NCBI RefSeq assembly: GCF_000953715.1
Contig: NZ_LN824141.1
Coordinates: 124,001-188,000 of the forward strand
DNA length: 64,000 bases
Direction: 5' to 3'
Source: Defluviitoga tunisiensis
Lineage (GTDB): Bacteria > Thermotogota > Thermotogae > Petrotogales > Petrotogaceae
Part shown: positions 37,664 to 48,432 of the stretch, piece by piece
How positions within the stretch are numbered: position 1 is the first letter of the stretch
Layout of the letters: each line of letters opens with the position of its first letter
Made by a program: the position numbers and the translations under genes
The notes under the pieces: model-generated
The model's database searches: none
Seen by the model: only the letters and a program-made list of their open reading frames with translations
What the model was told of the DNA's origin: nothing

Positions 37664-37742
37664 TTTCTGTCCATTCTATTATTCCTTTATTTATTAATTT
37701 TAATCTAAGAAAATCAGGTTTTTTAAGGGTAAGTGAAGTTTG

Positions 37743-39476
37743 ATGAAAAAAGATTATGATAATATGAGGAAAACAATTGACGAAATTAAAGGTAAAATTG
37801 ATATTGTTGATTTCGTCAATTCTTATTTGTCTCTCACAAAAAAAGGTAAAAATTACTCTGCATTATGTCCTTTTCATTCAGAGGATACCCCTTCTTTTTA
37901 TGTTTTTCCTGACACCCAGACTTTTCATTGTTTTGGTTGTGGAACCCATGGGGACGTTATCACCTTTTTGGAAAAGTATGAGCAAATAAGTTTCCTCGAT
38001 GCATTAAAAAAAATAGCAAGTATAGTTGGAGTCAAGGTTGATCTTAGCGAAAATGAAATACCAGCTGAAATAAAATTAAACGAAGAAGTTTCAAAAATAT
38101 ATACAAATAACCTTTTGAATTTTCCGGATTATCATCCTATATGGCAATATTTAAAAAAACGTGACATAAATAGGAATGTCGCAGAAGAATTCGAATTAGG
38201 CTACGCATTGGGGTCTGAAGTAAATAAGGTTATTGAAGAACATTATTTTGAAAAAGATATTGCAATTAAAGCTGGGTTAATAGTGAATGATAAGGATTTT
38301 TTTTATAATAGATTAATCATTCCTATTCGTAATAATTCGGGTTTGCTAGTTGGTTTTTCTGGAAGATTGGTAATTGATAGTTCAAATGCTCCCAAATATT
38401 TAAATACACCAGAAAATCAATATTTCAAAAAATCAAAAATTCTATATATGTACTATAAAACAAAACGTTTCATTAAAGAAAATGACTTTGCGATAATAGT
38501 AGAGGGTTATTTTGATCTCATATCTATGTATAAATTAGGATTTAAAAATATAGTTGCAATATTGGGCTCTTCATTCACTAAAGATCAGGCTGTTGATTTG
38601 TTAAAATCTACAAATAAGATTGTTACCATGTTTGACATGGATGATGCTGGCAAAAAAGCGACAATATCAACTATAGATACTCTATATAAAACAGATTTTC
38701 AGATAGCTGTTTCAAAATATCCAGCGAAAGATCCTGATGAATTAACTAAAAAACATGACAAACAATATATAGCTGAAATACTGAAAAATTCATATAAATT
38801 CCACGAATTTGTAGTTGATTATTATGCCGAAAAGTATGAACTAACAAACGATTTCGCTTTAGAACAATACCTAAAAGATATGTCAAAATGGTATACAAAA
38901 TTAGAAAAAGCCGGAAGATTAAGCTATATTGAAAGTTTTGTGGAGTGCATTTCAAAAAAGATAGGAAAGGATAAACAATATGTAAAAAAAATATTGGAAG
39001 CCAACCGTTCCTATATTGATGATGCCCCTGTAAGCGAAAATTTATCCACTACTGTAGATCCTTTTTATGTAGAAAAAGATATTAAATATGACATTGCAAA
39101 ATCATATATTTACCTTTGGGTAAAATATCCAGATTACAGAGTTTTGCTTAAAGAAACCTTCAATATAGACGATTTTTCTGAAGGTATTATAAGAGAGTTT
39201 ATAGAACTTTCTTCAGAAAATGATAGTATTGGTTTTTTGCTTGAAAATTCTTCAAAAGAATTGAGTGATCTAATAGTAGAAGTTTGGAAAATAGATTATT
39301 ACTTCAATCCTGATAGAATATTAGCTTCACTAAAAGATGGTATTAATTATATAAAAATCAATAGAGAAATAGAAAAATTAACAAAACAACTTCGCGATAT
39401 TGAAGATCCTTCAGAAAAAACTAAGATTACATCTCAAATTATAGAATTATATAGTAAAGTTAAAACCATAAAATAG
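37743..39476 (+). CDS. dnaG: DNA primase
   Basis: 577 residues. Zinc-binding CHC2 domain (CPFH...CFGCGTHGD, about 38-66), then the TOPRIM core (IIVEGYFDLISMYKLGF; AILGSSFT; VTMFDMDDAGKKA) and a C-terminal helicase-interaction region. It makes RNA primers at the replication fork. The start could be TTG 37740, ATG 37743 or ATG 37764; 37743 gives the normal spacing to the IDEIKGKIDIVDFVNSYLSL segment, although the ribosome site is poor. Followed by rpoD, the conserved primase-sigma arrangement. Confidence 0.95.
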   Translation: MKKDYDNMRKTIDEIKGKIDIVDFVNSYLSLTKKGKNYSALCPFHSEDTPSFYVFPDTQTFHCFGCGTHGDVITFLEKYEQISFLDALKKIASIVGVKVDLSENEIPAEIKLNEEVSKIYTNNLLNFPDYHPIWQYLKKRDINRNVAEEFELGYALGSEVNKVIEEHYFEKDIAIKAGLIVNDKDFFYNRLIIPIRNNSGLLVGFSGRLVIDSSNAPKYLNTPENQYFKKSKILYMYYKTKRFIKENDFAIIVEGYFDLISMYKLGFKNIVAILGSSFTKDQAVDLLKSTNKIVTMFDMDDAGKKATISTIDTLYKTDFQIAVSKYPAKDPDELTKKHDKQYIAEILKNSYKFHEFVVDYYAEKYELTNDFALEQYLKDMSKWYTKLEKAGRLSYIESFVECISKKIGKDKQYVKKILEANRSYIDDAPVSENLSTTVDPFYVEKDIKYDIAKSYIYLWVKYPDYRVLLKETFNIDDFSEGIIREFIELSSENDSIGFLLENSSKELSDLIVEVWKIDYYFNPDRILASLKDGINYIKINREIEKLTKQLRDIEDPSEKTKITSQIIELYSKVKTIK

Positions 39477-39584
39477 CTAAAAATAATGGCTAATTTATAC
39501 ACAAAGTTCTGTAAGACCGTTTTGACTAGACTCTTTAATAATGGAAATAGAATTTTATCAATCAATATGGAGGTAATTTAGCTA

Positions 39585-40841
39585 ATGCAAAAAGTTAAAA
39601 CGAATTCTCCTTGTACAGACCTAATCCAAGAAATCGAAAACATCGAATTTATAGGCAAAGATCAAATAATCATAAAGAGAAATAAAGATAAATTTATAGA
39701 TAAATTAGAAAAAGGTATAGATACGTTAATAGAAATTGCAAAAAATAATGGAAATTGTATAACTTATCAAAATATTGATGAATGTATACCTCAAGATTTA
39801 GCTGATGTGATAGATAGTGAATTCTTAGAAAAAATATACGAAGAAATAGAATCTAAAGGTATTAAAATACTAGAAAACTCCGAAGAGTTTGATGATTCAG
39901 AGGAAGAAACAGTACTAAAAGATGATTACAAAGAAGATTTAGAATACTTATTTGAAGAAACTGAAACTCAGGTTTATGATAATGCTTTTGCTAATGAACC
40001 TATAAAAATTTATCTAAGAGAAATTGGTAAGATCAAACTACTAAGCCCTACACGTGAGAGGCAACTAGCTATGAGAGCCAAAAAAGGTGACAAAAATGCT
40101 AGAGATGAACTAATAAAAGCGAATTTAAGACTTGTAATAAGTATTGCAAAAAGGTATACAGGTAGAGGATTAAGTTTTATGGATTTAATACAAGAAGGAA
40201 ACATTGGACTAATGAAAGCTGTAGAAAAGTTTGACTGGAAAAAAGGTTACAAGTTTTCTACTTATGCAACCTGGTGGGTAAGACAAGCAATAACTAGAGC
40301 AATAGCTGATCAGGCTAGAACCATAAGAATACCTGTACACTTGGTAGAAACCATCAACAGAATGAACAAAATAATTAGAGAATATCTTCAAGAACATGGT
40401 GAATATCCAAGTACAGAGGAATTAGCCAGACTTTTAGATAAACCTATCGAAAAAATGGATGAAATATTACAAGCAACAAAAGAAGTAATTTCTGTAGACG
40501 CTCAAATAAATGGTTCAGAAGATGATGAAGCTTACATAGGAGACTTTATAGAAGATACCAGTGCAGATAAACCCGAAGAAATAGCTGCTAGAATGATTTT
40601 GAAAGAGGAACTAGAAAAGGTATTAGACACACTTAGACCAAAAGAAGCGGCCGTATTAAAGATGAGATATGGATTAATGGATGGTAATGCAAAAACATTA
40701 GAAGAAGTTGGTAACTTTTTTAACGTAACTCGTGAAAGAATTAGACAAATAGAGGTAAAAGCCTTAAGAAAATTGAGGCATCCCAGTAGAAGTTTGCAAT
40801 TAAAAGAAATTTGCGATATGATAGATGGTAATGTGTTTTAA
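39585..40841 (+). CDS. rpoD: RNA polymerase primary sigma factor
   Basis: 418 residues. An acidic N-terminal part (about 1-135, region 1.1-like), then regions 1.2-2.4 ([49 protein letters not shown]), region 3 and region 4 ([29 protein letters not shown]). Promoter recognition helices look standard, in line with the TTGACA/TATAAT-type promoters seen here. GGAGG is 11 nt before the ATG. It lies 108 nt after dnaG and before a UvrD-type helicase gene. Confidence 0.97.
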   Translation: MQKVKTNSPCTDLIQEIENIEFIGKDQIIIKRNKDKFIDKLEKGIDTLIEIAKNNGNCITYQNIDECIPQDLADVIDSEFLEKIYEEIESKGIKILENSEEFDDSEEETVLKDDYKEDLEYLFEETETQVYDNAFANEPIKIYLREIGKIKLLSPTRERQLAMRAKKGDKNARDELIKANLRLVISIAKRYTGRGLSFMDLIQEGNIGLMKAVEKFDWKKGYKFSTYATWWVRQAITRAIADQARTIRIPVHLVETINRMNKIIREYLQEHGEYPSTEELARLLDKPIEKMDEILQATKEVISVDAQINGSEDDEAYIGDFIEDTSADKPEEIAARMILKEELEKVLDTLRPKEAAVLKMRYGLMDGNAKTLEEVGNFFNVTRERIRQIEVKALRKLRHPSRSLQLKEICDMIDGNVF

Positions 40842-40865
40842 TTTACATTATCTAAAAAAGAGAAA

Positions 40866-40929
40866 GGAGGGAGTATAGACACATTTTTTCATCTTATAGA
40901 AGATGAAAAACAGGTGTTCTACCAAAATG
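40866..40929 (+). promoter_or_regulatory. Shine-Dalgarno / hairpin / start-codon arrangement of the UvrD-type gene
   Basis: GGAGG lies at 40866-40870 but the start is at 40927. Between them TAGACAC (40876-40882) pairs with GTGTTCTA (40914-40921, one bulge) and TTTTTCATCTT (40885-40895) pairs with AAGATGAAAAA (40900-40910). Removing the hairpin leaves 5 + 5 = 10 nt between SD and ATG. An ATG at 40903 lies inside the stem. Confidence 0.6.
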
Positions 40930-42906
40930 AAAAAAGAAGATTATTTTTATATAGAAAAAGAAATCCCCTCCTTCTTGAAAAAAGCTTTAGATGAGGAACA
41001 ATTAGAAGCGGTTATAAATTCTAATGGAAGATCCATAATAGTTGCTGGTCCTGGTTCAGGTAAAACAAGGGTAATAACGTACAAAATTGCTTATTTATTA
41101 TACTTAGGATTAAAACCCGAAAATATTCTACTCGTCACTTTTACACGAGCCGCAGCAAAACAAATGATAGAAAGAGTTAAAAATGTTACTAACAGAGATA
41201 TGAGTAGCATGCTGGCAGGGACATTTCACCATGTATGCAATACTATTCTGAGAAGATACGCTGCTCTACTTGATTTTAAAAATGATTACAGTATTTTAGA
41301 TAAAGAAGACTCAAAAGACCTGCTTAGAATAGCAAAAAATGAATATATGAGAGAATCCAGCGATAAATATAAATTTCCTAAAGAAGATGTAATAATGAAA
41401 GTTATTAGTTATACATGTAATACTTTGAATTCTCTTAGAGAAACTTTACTAGACATAGCTCCTTACTTATTAGAGTTTGAGAACGATATTGAACAAATTT
41501 GGGGTATTTACTCTCAGTTAAAAAAAGACATGAATGTTATGGACTATGACGATCTTTTAGTTAACACACTCATGTTGTTTCATACCCATCCTGATATTCT
41601 AAAAAAGGTATCAGAACAGTTTCAATATGTTTTAGTTGATGAATTTCAAGATACTAATAAAATTCAAATTGAATTAATAAAAGCTTTTTCTAGTGTCCAT
41701 GGAAATTTAATTGTTGTTGGTGATGATTCACAAAGTATTTACTCATTTAGAGGAGCTCATTTCAAAAACATAAAAGATTTCATAGATAAAGAAGGTACAA
41801 AGATATTTAAAATACAAACAAACTATAGAAGTACCCCAGAAATAGTTAATTTCATAAATAATATGCTACCTTCAAATTCCGTTCCTAAAACTCTAAAACC
41901 AAAAAGAAAAGGATACATAAAACCTTTCGTAATAGAAACTTTTGATGATTTAGAACAAGCTGATGCTGTTGTACAAATTATCAAAAATAAGTTAGAAGAA
42001 GGTATCAACTACAAAGACATAGCAATTCTTTATAGATCTCACTCTTTATCAATGGTAATACAGCAAAAATTAGACACAGTAGGTATACCATATAGAATTC
42101 TGTCGGGGCTTAGATTTATTGAAACAAGACATATTAAAGATGTTTTAGGATTTCTAAAAGTTCTAAATAATCCTTTAGATAAGATTTCATGGATTAGAAT
42201 TTTAAAGTTATTTCCAGGGATTGGTACAAAAACTGCTTCAAAGATATATAATGAAATTGAAAAAGGAATAAATTCTGGACAATCAAAAAATATAGAAGAA
42301 ATATTAACTAAAACACAACTTATAAGATTTACAACCCCTTTTGAACTATTAAAAAAATTGTATATCAACATGGACAAAAATCCAAGTGAAATAATTGATT
42401 ATATATATAAAGACTATTATGAAGAATACTCTTTACTCACTTTTAGTGATGCAAAATCTAGAAACATGGATATTGAAAGATTTAGTGAAATTGCTAGTCG
42501 ATATCCTTCTTTATCTTCTTTTTTAGAAGATTTAACCCTAAGTGAAGACATTGGCATTATGAATGTTGAAAAAGAAGAAGAACGTGATACAATTACTTTG
42601 ACAACTATTCATGGAGCTAAGGGGCTTGAATGGAAGGTAGTAATTCTAATATCGGTAAATCCCGGAGATTTACCGAACGGATTAGCTATTAAAGATAAAA
42701 AATTAGATGAAGAAGAAAGACTATTCTATGTTGCTATTACAAGAGCAAAAGATGAACTATATATTTTAAAACAATTATCTGGAACTTCAAATCCATTTAT
42801 GAAAAACTCTATCTACTTTGTAAATAAAGAATATGATTTCATAGAAAAAATACCAGATGATATTATAAATAGAGTAAGAGTTAACTATAAAAACGATATT
42901 TATTGA
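40927..42906 (+). CDS. UvrD/PcrA-family DNA helicase
   Basis: 659 residues, superfamily 1A. Motifs: AGPGSGKTRVIT (Walker A), VLVDEFQDTN (motif II), DDSQSIYSFRGA (III), QTNYRST (IV), TTIHGAKGLEW (V) and LFYVAITRAKDELYIL (VI). It unwinds DNA 3'-5' in repair and replication restart. At ~660 residues it is somewhat shorter than typical PcrA and lacks a long C-terminal Tudor-like tail. The start is uncertain: ATG 40903 is in frame but sits in a stem. ATG 40927 is preferred because the only good ribosome site is brought near it by a hairpin. Confidence 0.9.
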   Translation: MKKEDYFYIEKEIPSFLKKALDEEQLEAVINSNGRSIIVAGPGSGKTRVITYKIAYLLYLGLKPENILLVTFTRAAAKQMIERVKNVTNRDMSSMLAGTFHHVCNTILRRYAALLDFKNDYSILDKEDSKDLLRIAKNEYMRESSDKYKFPKEDVIMKVISYTCNTLNSLRETLLDIAPYLLEFENDIEQIWGIYSQLKKDMNVMDYDDLLVNTLMLFHTHPDILKKVSEQFQYVLVDEFQDTNKIQIELIKAFSSVHGNLIVVGDDSQSIYSFRGAHFKNIKDFIDKEGTKIFKIQTNYRSTPEIVNFINNMLPSNSVPKTLKPKRKGYIKPFVIETFDDLEQADAVVQIIKNKLEEGINYKDIAILYRSHSLSMVIQQKLDTVGIPYRILSGLRFIETRHIKDVLGFLKVLNNPLDKISWIRILKLFPGIGTKTASKIYNEIEKGINSGQSKNIEEILTKTQLIRFTTPFELLKKLYINMDKNPSEIIDYIYKDYYEEYSLLTFSDAKSRNMDIERFSEIASRYPSLSSFLEDLTLSEDIGIMNVEKEEERDTITLTTIHGAKGLEWKVVILISVNPGDLPNGLAIKDKKLDEEERLFYVAITRAKDELYILKQLSGTSNPFMKNSIYFVNKEYDFIEKIPDDIINRVRVNYKNDIY

Positions 42907-43031
42907 AATTGTTATATTTAATTAATTTACAATTAAGGTTAAATGTTGTAAAATATCTGTTGGTATTTTTGATAATTTATTTATACGATAATTTTTCTAA
43001 AATAATTGAAATAAAAAATTACTTTTTATAG

Positions 43032-43102
43032 AAGGAGGTGAACTCCGCTATTAAAGCTTTTTTTATTTAGAGGCAACTTTGATAGCGGACCAATATAGAA
43101 TG
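43032..43102 (+). promoter_or_regulatory. Shine-Dalgarno / hairpin / start-codon arrangement of rpsL
   Basis: AAGGAGGTG (43032-43040) is about 60 nt before the ATG. TCCGCTATTAAAG (43044-43056) pairs along 13 bases with CTTTGATAGCGGA (43077-43089; one G-U) around a 20-nt loop. Folding leaves 13-15 nt between SD and ATG 43100. A GAGG and TTG (43079) lie in the loop and stem. It may also act in autoregulation of the str operon. Confidence 0.65.
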
Positions 43103-43477
43103 CCAACAATTAATCAACTAATAAGGCATGGAAGAACATCAATCAAGAAAAAAACAAAATCACCCGCGCTTAAAGGCAATCCTCAAAAAAGAGGAGTTTG
43201 TGTTAGGGTATCAACTATGACCCCAAAAAAACCTAATTCCGCTCTTAGAAAAATAGCGAGGGTTAAGTTATCTAACGGTATAGAAGTGACTTGTTATATT
43301 CCTGGAGAAGGACACAATTTACAGGAACATTCCAACGTTTTAGTTAGAGGCGGAAGGGTAAGAGATTTACCTGGAGTTAGATATAAAATAATTAGAGGTA
43401 CTTTGGATGCTGCAGGAGTACAAGAAAGAAAACAAGGTAGAAGTAAATATGGAACAAAAAAACCAAAGGCTAAGTAA
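43100..43477 (+). CDS. rpsL: 30S ribosomal protein S12
   Basis: 125 residues, decoding-site protein. [12 protein letters not shown] is the invariant family start, so ATG 43100 is chosen over the in-frame TTG 43079. [20 protein letters not shown] and [17 protein letters not shown] contain the positions where streptomycin-resistance changes occur in other bacteria; Lys is present at TPKK and PGV is normal. First gene of the str operon, preceded by an unusual hairpin between ribosome site and start. rpsG follows 16 nt later. Confidence 0.97.
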   Translation: MPTINQLIRHGRTSIKKKTKSPALKGNPQKRGVCVRVSTMTPKKPNSALRKIARVKLSNGIEVTCYIPGEGHNLQEHSNVLVRGGRVRDLPGVRYKIIRGTLDAAGVQERKQGRSKYGTKKPKAK

Positions 43478-43493
43478 GGAGGTTCTTTACTGA

Positions 43494-43961
43494 ATGAGAA
43501 GAAGAAAGGCAGAAAAGAGAGAAGTTTCTCCAGATCCAATTTATGGGGACGTTTTGCTTGCTAAATTTATAAATAGATTAATGTATGATGGAAAAAAATC
43601 TTTAGCCCAGAATATTGTTTATTCATCTCTAGAAAGATTAGCCCAAGCAACCAAAGAAGAGCCACTTGAGGCTTTCCATAAAGCTATAAATAATGTAAGG
43701 CCTTTGATAGAAGTAAGATCTAGAAGAGTCGGAGGAGCAACTTATCAAGTTCCTTTTGAAGTCGAAGAAAATAGAGCAACCTCTCTAGCTATCAGATGGA
43801 TTATTACAACCGCTCAATCAAAAAAAGGAAAAAGTATGGTTGATAAATTATCTCAAGAATTAATTGATGCATATAACAATACTGGGGCAGCAGTAAAGAA
43901 AAGAGAAGATGTACACAAGATGGCAGAAGCTAACAAAGCATTTGCACATTATAGATGGTAA
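43494..43961 (+). CDS. rpsG: 30S ribosomal protein S7
   Basis: 155 residues, normal length. [30 protein letters not shown] and [12 protein letters not shown] are family signatures. It initiates assembly of the 30S head and contacts E-site tRNA. AGGAGG is 11 nt before the ATG. Followed by fusA after 24 nt. Confidence 0.97.
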   Translation: MRRRKAEKREVSPDPIYGDVLLAKFINRLMYDGKKSLAQNIVYSSLERLAQATKEEPLEAFHKAINNVRPLIEVRSRRVGGATYQVPFEVEENRATSLAIRWIITTAQSKKGKSMVDKLSQELIDAYNNTGAAVKKREDVHKMAEANKAFAHYRW

Positions 43962-43985
43962 CACAGTTAATTAGGAGGGATTAAT

Positions 43986-46073
43986 TTGAAAGAAAGAACG
44001 TTGCCCTTGGAAAAAGTAAGAAATATCGGAATAATTGCTCATATAGATGCGGGAAAAACTACTACTACAGAAAGAATCTTATTTTACACTGGCGCAAAAC
44101 ACAGATTAGGTTCAGTTGATGAAGGCACAACTGAAACCGATTGGATGGAACAAGAAAAAGAAAGAGGTATTACAATTACTTCTGCAGCCACTTCTGCTTT
44201 TTGGAAGGGATACAGAATAAATATTATTGATACACCAGGACACGTTGATTTTACAATAGAAGTAGAAAGAGCTCTGTTTGTACTAGACGGAGCAGTGGCT
44301 GTTTTTGATGCCCAAGTTGGTGTAGAACCCCAATCCGAAACAGTTTGGCGCCAAGCAGATAGATATGAAGTACCAAGAATTGCTTTCATGAACAAAATGG
44401 ACAAAATTGGAGCAGACTTTTTTGCTGCCGTACAAACACTCAGAGATAAATTAGGTGCCAAAGCTGTAGCAATTCAAGTTCCTATAGGTGCAGAATCCGA
44501 TTTTAAAGGTATAATTGACTTGTTGACAATGGAGGCATTTTATTGGACGGATGATAACGGATTAACCATAGAAAGAGCGGAAATCCCTAGCCATTTAAAA
44601 GATCTATGTGAAACCAAGAGAGAAGAATTGATTGCTGCAGTTGCAGAAGTAGATGACGAGATAATGGAATTATACATAGAAGAAGAAGATATTCCAATAG
44701 AAAAATTAAAGTCTGCTATAAGAAAAGCAACTATACAAAATAAAATTGTTCCAGTATTGTGTGGAAGTTCAGTTAGAAATAAAGGTATTCAACCTTTAAT
44801 AGATGCTGTAATAGACTACTTACCTTCTCCAATAGATATGCCTCCTGTTAAGGCATTTGATCCAAAAACTGGAGAACATGTAAGAGACATTTATCCTAAA
44901 GAAGATGACGTATTCTTGGCTTTAGCTTTTAAAATAATGGTCGATCCTTACATTGGTAAACTCACTTTTGCTAGAGTTTACTCTGGTAAATTAGAAAAAG
45001 GAAGTTACGTTGTTAATACTACTAGAAATACAAAAGAAAGAGTTTCAAGACTCGTTTTTTTACACGCAAACAAAAAAGAAGAAGTCGATTATATACGAGC
45101 TGGAGACATAGTTGGACTAATCGGATTAAAGAATACAACAACTGGAGATACTTTAGCTTCTGAAGGATGTAATCTCATTCTTGAAAAGTTAGTGTTCCCT
45201 GAACCAGTTATTTCTATTTCTATAGAACCTGAAACTAAAGATGATGAAGCAAAGCTAAGTAAAGCTTTAAACGCATTAATCGATGAAGATCCAAGTTTAA
45301 AAGTTCATGTAGACAGAGAAACTGGCGAAACAATACTTTCTGGAATGGGTGAACTACATCTAGAAATCATAATCGATAGAATAAAAAGGGAATTTAATGT
45401 TAGCGTTAAAGTAGGCCAGCCTAAAGTTGCCTATAAAGAAACTATAAAGTTCTCCTCTGAAGCTGAAGGAAAATATATAAGACAATCAGGTGGGAGAGGA
45501 CAATATGGACACGTTAAACTTAGAGTTGAACCTTTACCTTTAGATAGTCAAAAGGAATTTGAGTTTGTTGACAAAACTGTTGGAGGAGTAATTCCAAAGG
45601 AATATATCCCAGCTATAGAAGCTGGGGTTAAAGAAGCCATGTTAAATGGAGTATTAGCAGGTTACCCAATGGTTAACATTCGAGTAGAAGTTTTTGATGG
45701 TTCTTATCATGAAGTTGATTCTTCAGATATGGCTTTTAAGATTGCCGCATCAATGGCATTTAAAGAAGCAGCGAAGAAAGCTAAACCTATTTTACTTGAA
45801 CCTATTATGAAAGTTGATATAACAACACCTGAAGAGTATTTAGGAGACATAATAGCCGATCTCAATTCAAGAAGAGGTAGAATAGATAGTTTTGAAAATA
45901 TAGCCAGTACAAACACAAGAATAATTCATGCATATGTACCATTAGCTGAATTATTTGGTTATGCAACTGCCATGAGATCACTCTCACAAGGAAGATCAAC
46001 TTGTAGCATAAGATTCTCACATTACGAAGAAGTTCCTGAGCAAGTTACTCAAAAAATATTAAGCAGAGAATAA
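43986..46073 (+). CDS. fusA: Elongation factor G
   Basis: 695 residues, full length. GTPase motifs [15 protein letters not shown] (G1), RGITITSAA (G2), DTPGHVDF (G3) and NKMDK (G4), then domains II-V with [13 protein letters not shown] and the domain [18 protein letters not shown]. It drives tRNA-mRNA translocation. TTG start with AGGAGG 8 nt upstream. Domain structure gives no hint of the ribosome-recycling-only EF-G2 form. Confidence 0.97.
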   Translation: MKERTLPLEKVRNIGIIAHIDAGKTTTTERILFYTGAKHRLGSVDEGTTETDWMEQEKERGITITSAATSAFWKGYRINIIDTPGHVDFTIEVERALFVLDGAVAVFDAQVGVEPQSETVWRQADRYEVPRIAFMNKMDKIGADFFAAVQTLRDKLGAKAVAIQVPIGAESDFKGIIDLLTMEAFYWTDDNGLTIERAEIPSHLKDLCETKREELIAAVAEVDDEIMELYIEEEDIPIEKLKSAIRKATIQNKIVPVLCGSSVRNKGIQPLIDAVIDYLPSPIDMPPVKAFDPKTGEHVRDIYPKEDDVFLALAFKIMVDPYIGKLTFARVYSGKLEKGSYVVNTTRNTKERVSRLVFLHANKKEEVDYIRAGDIVGLIGLKNTTTGDTLASEGCNLILEKLVFPEPVISISIEPETKDDEAKLSKALNALIDEDPSLKVHVDRETGETILSGMGELHLEIIIDRIKREFNVSVKVGQPKVAYKETIKFSSEAEGKYIRQSGGRGQYGHVKLRVEPLPLDSQKEFEFVDKTVGGVIPKEYIPAIEAGVKEAMLNGVLAGYPMVNIRVEVFDGSYHEVDSSDMAFKIAASMAFKEAAKKAKPILLEPIMKVDITTPEEYLGDIIADLNSRRGRIDSFENIASTNTRIIHAYVPLAELFGYATAMRSLSQGRSTCSIRFSHYEEVPEQVTQKILSRE

Positions 46074-46124
46074 ATAATTTTTGAGAGACATATAATATAA
46101 AATTTACAAGGAGGAGATTTAAAA

Positions 46125-47324
46125 ATGGCTAAAGAAAAATTTGTAAGGCAAAAACCCCATATGAACATAGGAACTATAGGGCATATTGACCATGGAAAAA
46201 CTACTCTAACAGCTGCTATAACAAAAGCTTTGTCCTATAAAGGATGGGCAAATTTTGCTCCCTTTGAGGAAATAGATAAAGCACCAGAAGAAAGGGCAAG
46301 AGGTATTACTATAAGTGTTTCACACGTTGAATATGAAACCGCGAAGAGACATTATGCTCATATTGACTGTCCTGGACACGCTGACTACATTAAAAATATG
46401 ATTACCGGTGCTGCACAAATGGACGGTGCAATTCTTGTTGTTGCTGCAACAGACGGTGTTATGCCACAAACCAGAGAACACGTTTTACTTGCAAGACAGG
46501 TTAACGTTCCTGCACTTGTTGTATTCATAAACAAAGTCGATATGGTTGACGACGAAGAATTAATAGAATTAGTTGAAATGGAAGTTAGAGACTTATTAAA
46601 TTCCTACGAATTCCCTGGAGATGAAGTACCTGTTATTAAGGGTTCAGCTTTAAAAGCTCTTGAAGAAGATAGCCCTGATGGTCCTTGGACACAAAAAATA
46701 TATGAACTTATGGACGCAGTAGATAACTATTTCCCAGAACCTGTAAGGGATGTAGAAAAACCTTTCTTAATGCCTATTGAAGACGTATTTAGCATTACAG
46801 GTAGAGGAACAGTTGTTACAGGTAGAATTGAAAGAGGAAAAGTTCATACTGGAGATGAAGTTGAAATAATAGGATTAAGTTATGAAAAAAGGAAGACTGT
46901 TGTAACTGGAGTAGAAATGTTCAGAAAAATACTCGATGAAGGTGTCGCTGGAGACAATGTAGGTTGTTTGTTAAGAGGAATTGACAAAGAAGAAGTTAAA
47001 AGAGGTCAAGTCTTAGCTGCACCAGGTTCTATTACCCCACACAAAAAATTCAAGGCTGAAGTCTACGTACTAAAGAAAGAAGAAGGTGGACGACACACTC
47101 CATTTACCAAAGGATACAGACCACAATTTTATATTAGAACCGCTGATGTTACGGGAACTCTCGTTGAATTTGCTGGTGGTGCAGAAATGGTAATGCCTGG
47201 TGACAATATCAATATGACTATCGAATTAATATATCCTGTTGCACTTGAACAAGGTATGAGATTTGCTATACGTGAAGGCGGAAGAACCATAGGTGCTGGA
47301 GTTGTAACAGAAATAATTGAATAA
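46125..47324 (+). CDS. tuf: Elongation factor Tu
   Basis: 399 residues. Delivers aminoacyl-tRNA. Motifs [15 protein letters not shown] (here Ile in place of the more usual Val of GHVDHGKT), [45 protein letters not shown], and the C-terminal barrel [15 protein letters not shown]. Strong AAGGAGGAG site. The 51-nt fusA-tuf gap has no terminator; after tuf a hairpin may lower readthrough into the S10 genes. Confidence 0.97.
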   Translation: MAKEKFVRQKPHMNIGTIGHIDHGKTTLTAAITKALSYKGWANFAPFEEIDKAPEERARGITISVSHVEYETAKRHYAHIDCPGHADYIKNMITGAAQMDGAILVVAATDGVMPQTREHVLLARQVNVPALVVFINKVDMVDDEELIELVEMEVRDLLNSYEFPGDEVPVIKGSALKALEEDSPDGPWTQKIYELMDAVDNYFPEPVRDVEKPFLMPIEDVFSITGRGTVVTGRIERGKVHTGDEVEIIGLSYEKRKTVVTGVEMFRKILDEGVAGDNVGCLLRGIDKEEVKRGQVLAAPGSITPHKKFKAEVYVLKKEEGGRHTPFTKGYRPQFYIRTADVTGTLVEFAGGAEMVMPGDNINMTIELIYPVALEQGMRFAIREGGRTIGAGVVTEIIE

Positions 47325-47334
47325 TTTTAAAATT

Positions 47335-47360
47335 GGGGAGCTTTGGCTCCCTCTTAATAA
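47335..47360 (+). terminator. Hairpin between tuf and rpsJ (attenuator or processing site)
   Basis: GGGAGC (47336-47341) pairs with GCTCCC (47346-47351) around TTTG, just after the tuf stop. The tail TCTTAATAAT is not a true T-run, so partial termination or RNA processing is more likely than full termination. Confidence 0.5.
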
Positions 47361-47389
47361 TGAAAGAAAAAGGAGGTCCTCAATCTTTT

Positions 47390-47698
47390 ATGGCTGATAA
47401 ATACATAAAAATTAAGCTTAAGGGCTATGATCATAAGCTTCTTGATGAGTCTGCTAAAAAGATAATTGAAGCAGTAAAAGATACTGAAGCAAGAGTTTCA
47501 GGCCCTATCCCTTTACCAAACAAAAGAACCTTGTATTCAGTTATCAGATCGCCTCATAAATATTCATATTCAATGGAACAATTTGAAAAAATTATTCATA
47601 AAAGGGTTATTTACATATACAACGCTTCATCTGATACTGTTACCAAATTACTTAAAGTAAATATTCCGGCGGGAGTATCAGTTGATATTAAAGCGTAA
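47390..47698 (+). CDS. rpsJ: 30S ribosomal protein S10
   Basis: 102 residues from ATG 47390 (MADKYIKIKLKGYDHKLLDESAKKI). The open frame begins 57 nt earlier, but the family start and the AAGGAGG 13 nt upstream favour 47390. PIPLPNKRTLYSVIRSPHK is the conserved loop; the protein also acts in transcription antitermination as NusE. First gene of the S10 cluster; 76 nt of AT-rich sequence, without a clear hairpin, separate it from rplC. Confidence 0.95.
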   Translation: MADKYIKIKLKGYDHKLLDESAKKIIEAVKDTEARVSGPIPLPNKRTLYSVIRSPHKYSYSMEQFEKIIHKRVIYIYNASSDTVTKLLKVNIPAGVSVDIKA

Positions 47699-47774
47699 TT
47701 ATTTAGTGAGCTAATAAATATTTATAATACATTATACTCAATATAGATATAAATCGGGCTCTGGAGGTGTAAAA

Positions 47775-48416
47775 ATGAAAGGTATTTTAGGTAAAAAAAT
47801 TGGCATGACACGGGTATTCAAAGATGATAAGGCCATCCCGGTTACCATCGTACAAGCAGGACCATGTTTTGTAGTTCAAAAGAAAACTTTAGAAACTGAT
47901 GGATATAATGCAATTCAAGTTGGCTTTGAAACTATCCCTGAGAGAAAAGTTAATAAGCCATTAAATGGTCATTTTAAAAAAGCCAACGTAAAACCATTTA
48001 GATATTTAAAAGAATTTAGAGTTGACAATATCGATGATTACGAAATTGGACAAAAAATAGATGTATCCATTTTTACTGAAGGCGAAAAAATTGATGTTGT
48101 TGGCACATCTAAAGGTAAAGGATATTCAGGAGTAATGAAACGATGGAATTTTGGTGGTGGAGAAGTAAGCCATGGTTCCAAATTCCATAGAGGTTTAGGT
48201 TCTACAGGAATGAATTCATATCCTGCTAAAGTTTTCAAAGGAAAAAAGATGCCTGGTCAATATGGCAATGCAAGAGTCACAATACAAAATTCCGAAATAG
48301 TTTATGTAGATCCTCAAAATAATCTAATAGCAGTTAAAGGTGGAGTTCCTGGAGCGAGGGGCGGACTAGTTATCATAAGAGAAGCAATTAAAGTTAAACG
48401 CCCAAAAATGCAGTAA
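47775..48416 (+). CDS. rplC: 50S ribosomal protein L3
   Basis: 213 residues. MKGILGKKIGMTRVF is the family start; GKGYSGVMKRWNFGGGEVSHGSKFHR and GKKMPGQYGNARVTIQN form the loop that reaches the peptidyl transferase centre. GGAGGTG is 5-7 nt before the ATG. rplD follows after 16 nt. Confidence 0.97.
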   Translation: MKGILGKKIGMTRVFKDDKAIPVTIVQAGPCFVVQKKTLETDGYNAIQVGFETIPERKVNKPLNGHFKKANVKPFRYLKEFRVDNIDDYEIGQKIDVSIFTEGEKIDVVGTSKGKGYSGVMKRWNFGGGEVSHGSKFHRGLGSTGMNSYPAKVFKGKKMPGQYGNARVTIQNSEIVYVDPQNNLIAVKGGVPGARGGLVIIREAIKVKRPKMQ

Positions 48417-48432
48417 GGAGGTTAAATAAATA

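Noticed and set aside
40875-40989. Alternative frame starting at ATA 40875 after the strong SD before the UvrD-type gene (a short leader peptide)
   Set aside because: It would need an AUA only 4 nt from the SD and ends after 38 codons without recognisable sequence; the hairpin explanation fits three genes with one rule. It could still be a leader peptide.
43050-43069. ATT-started six-codon leader peptide before rpsL
   Set aside because: Possible in principle, but it lies within the 13-bp stem and needs a rare start; not supported beyond SD distance.
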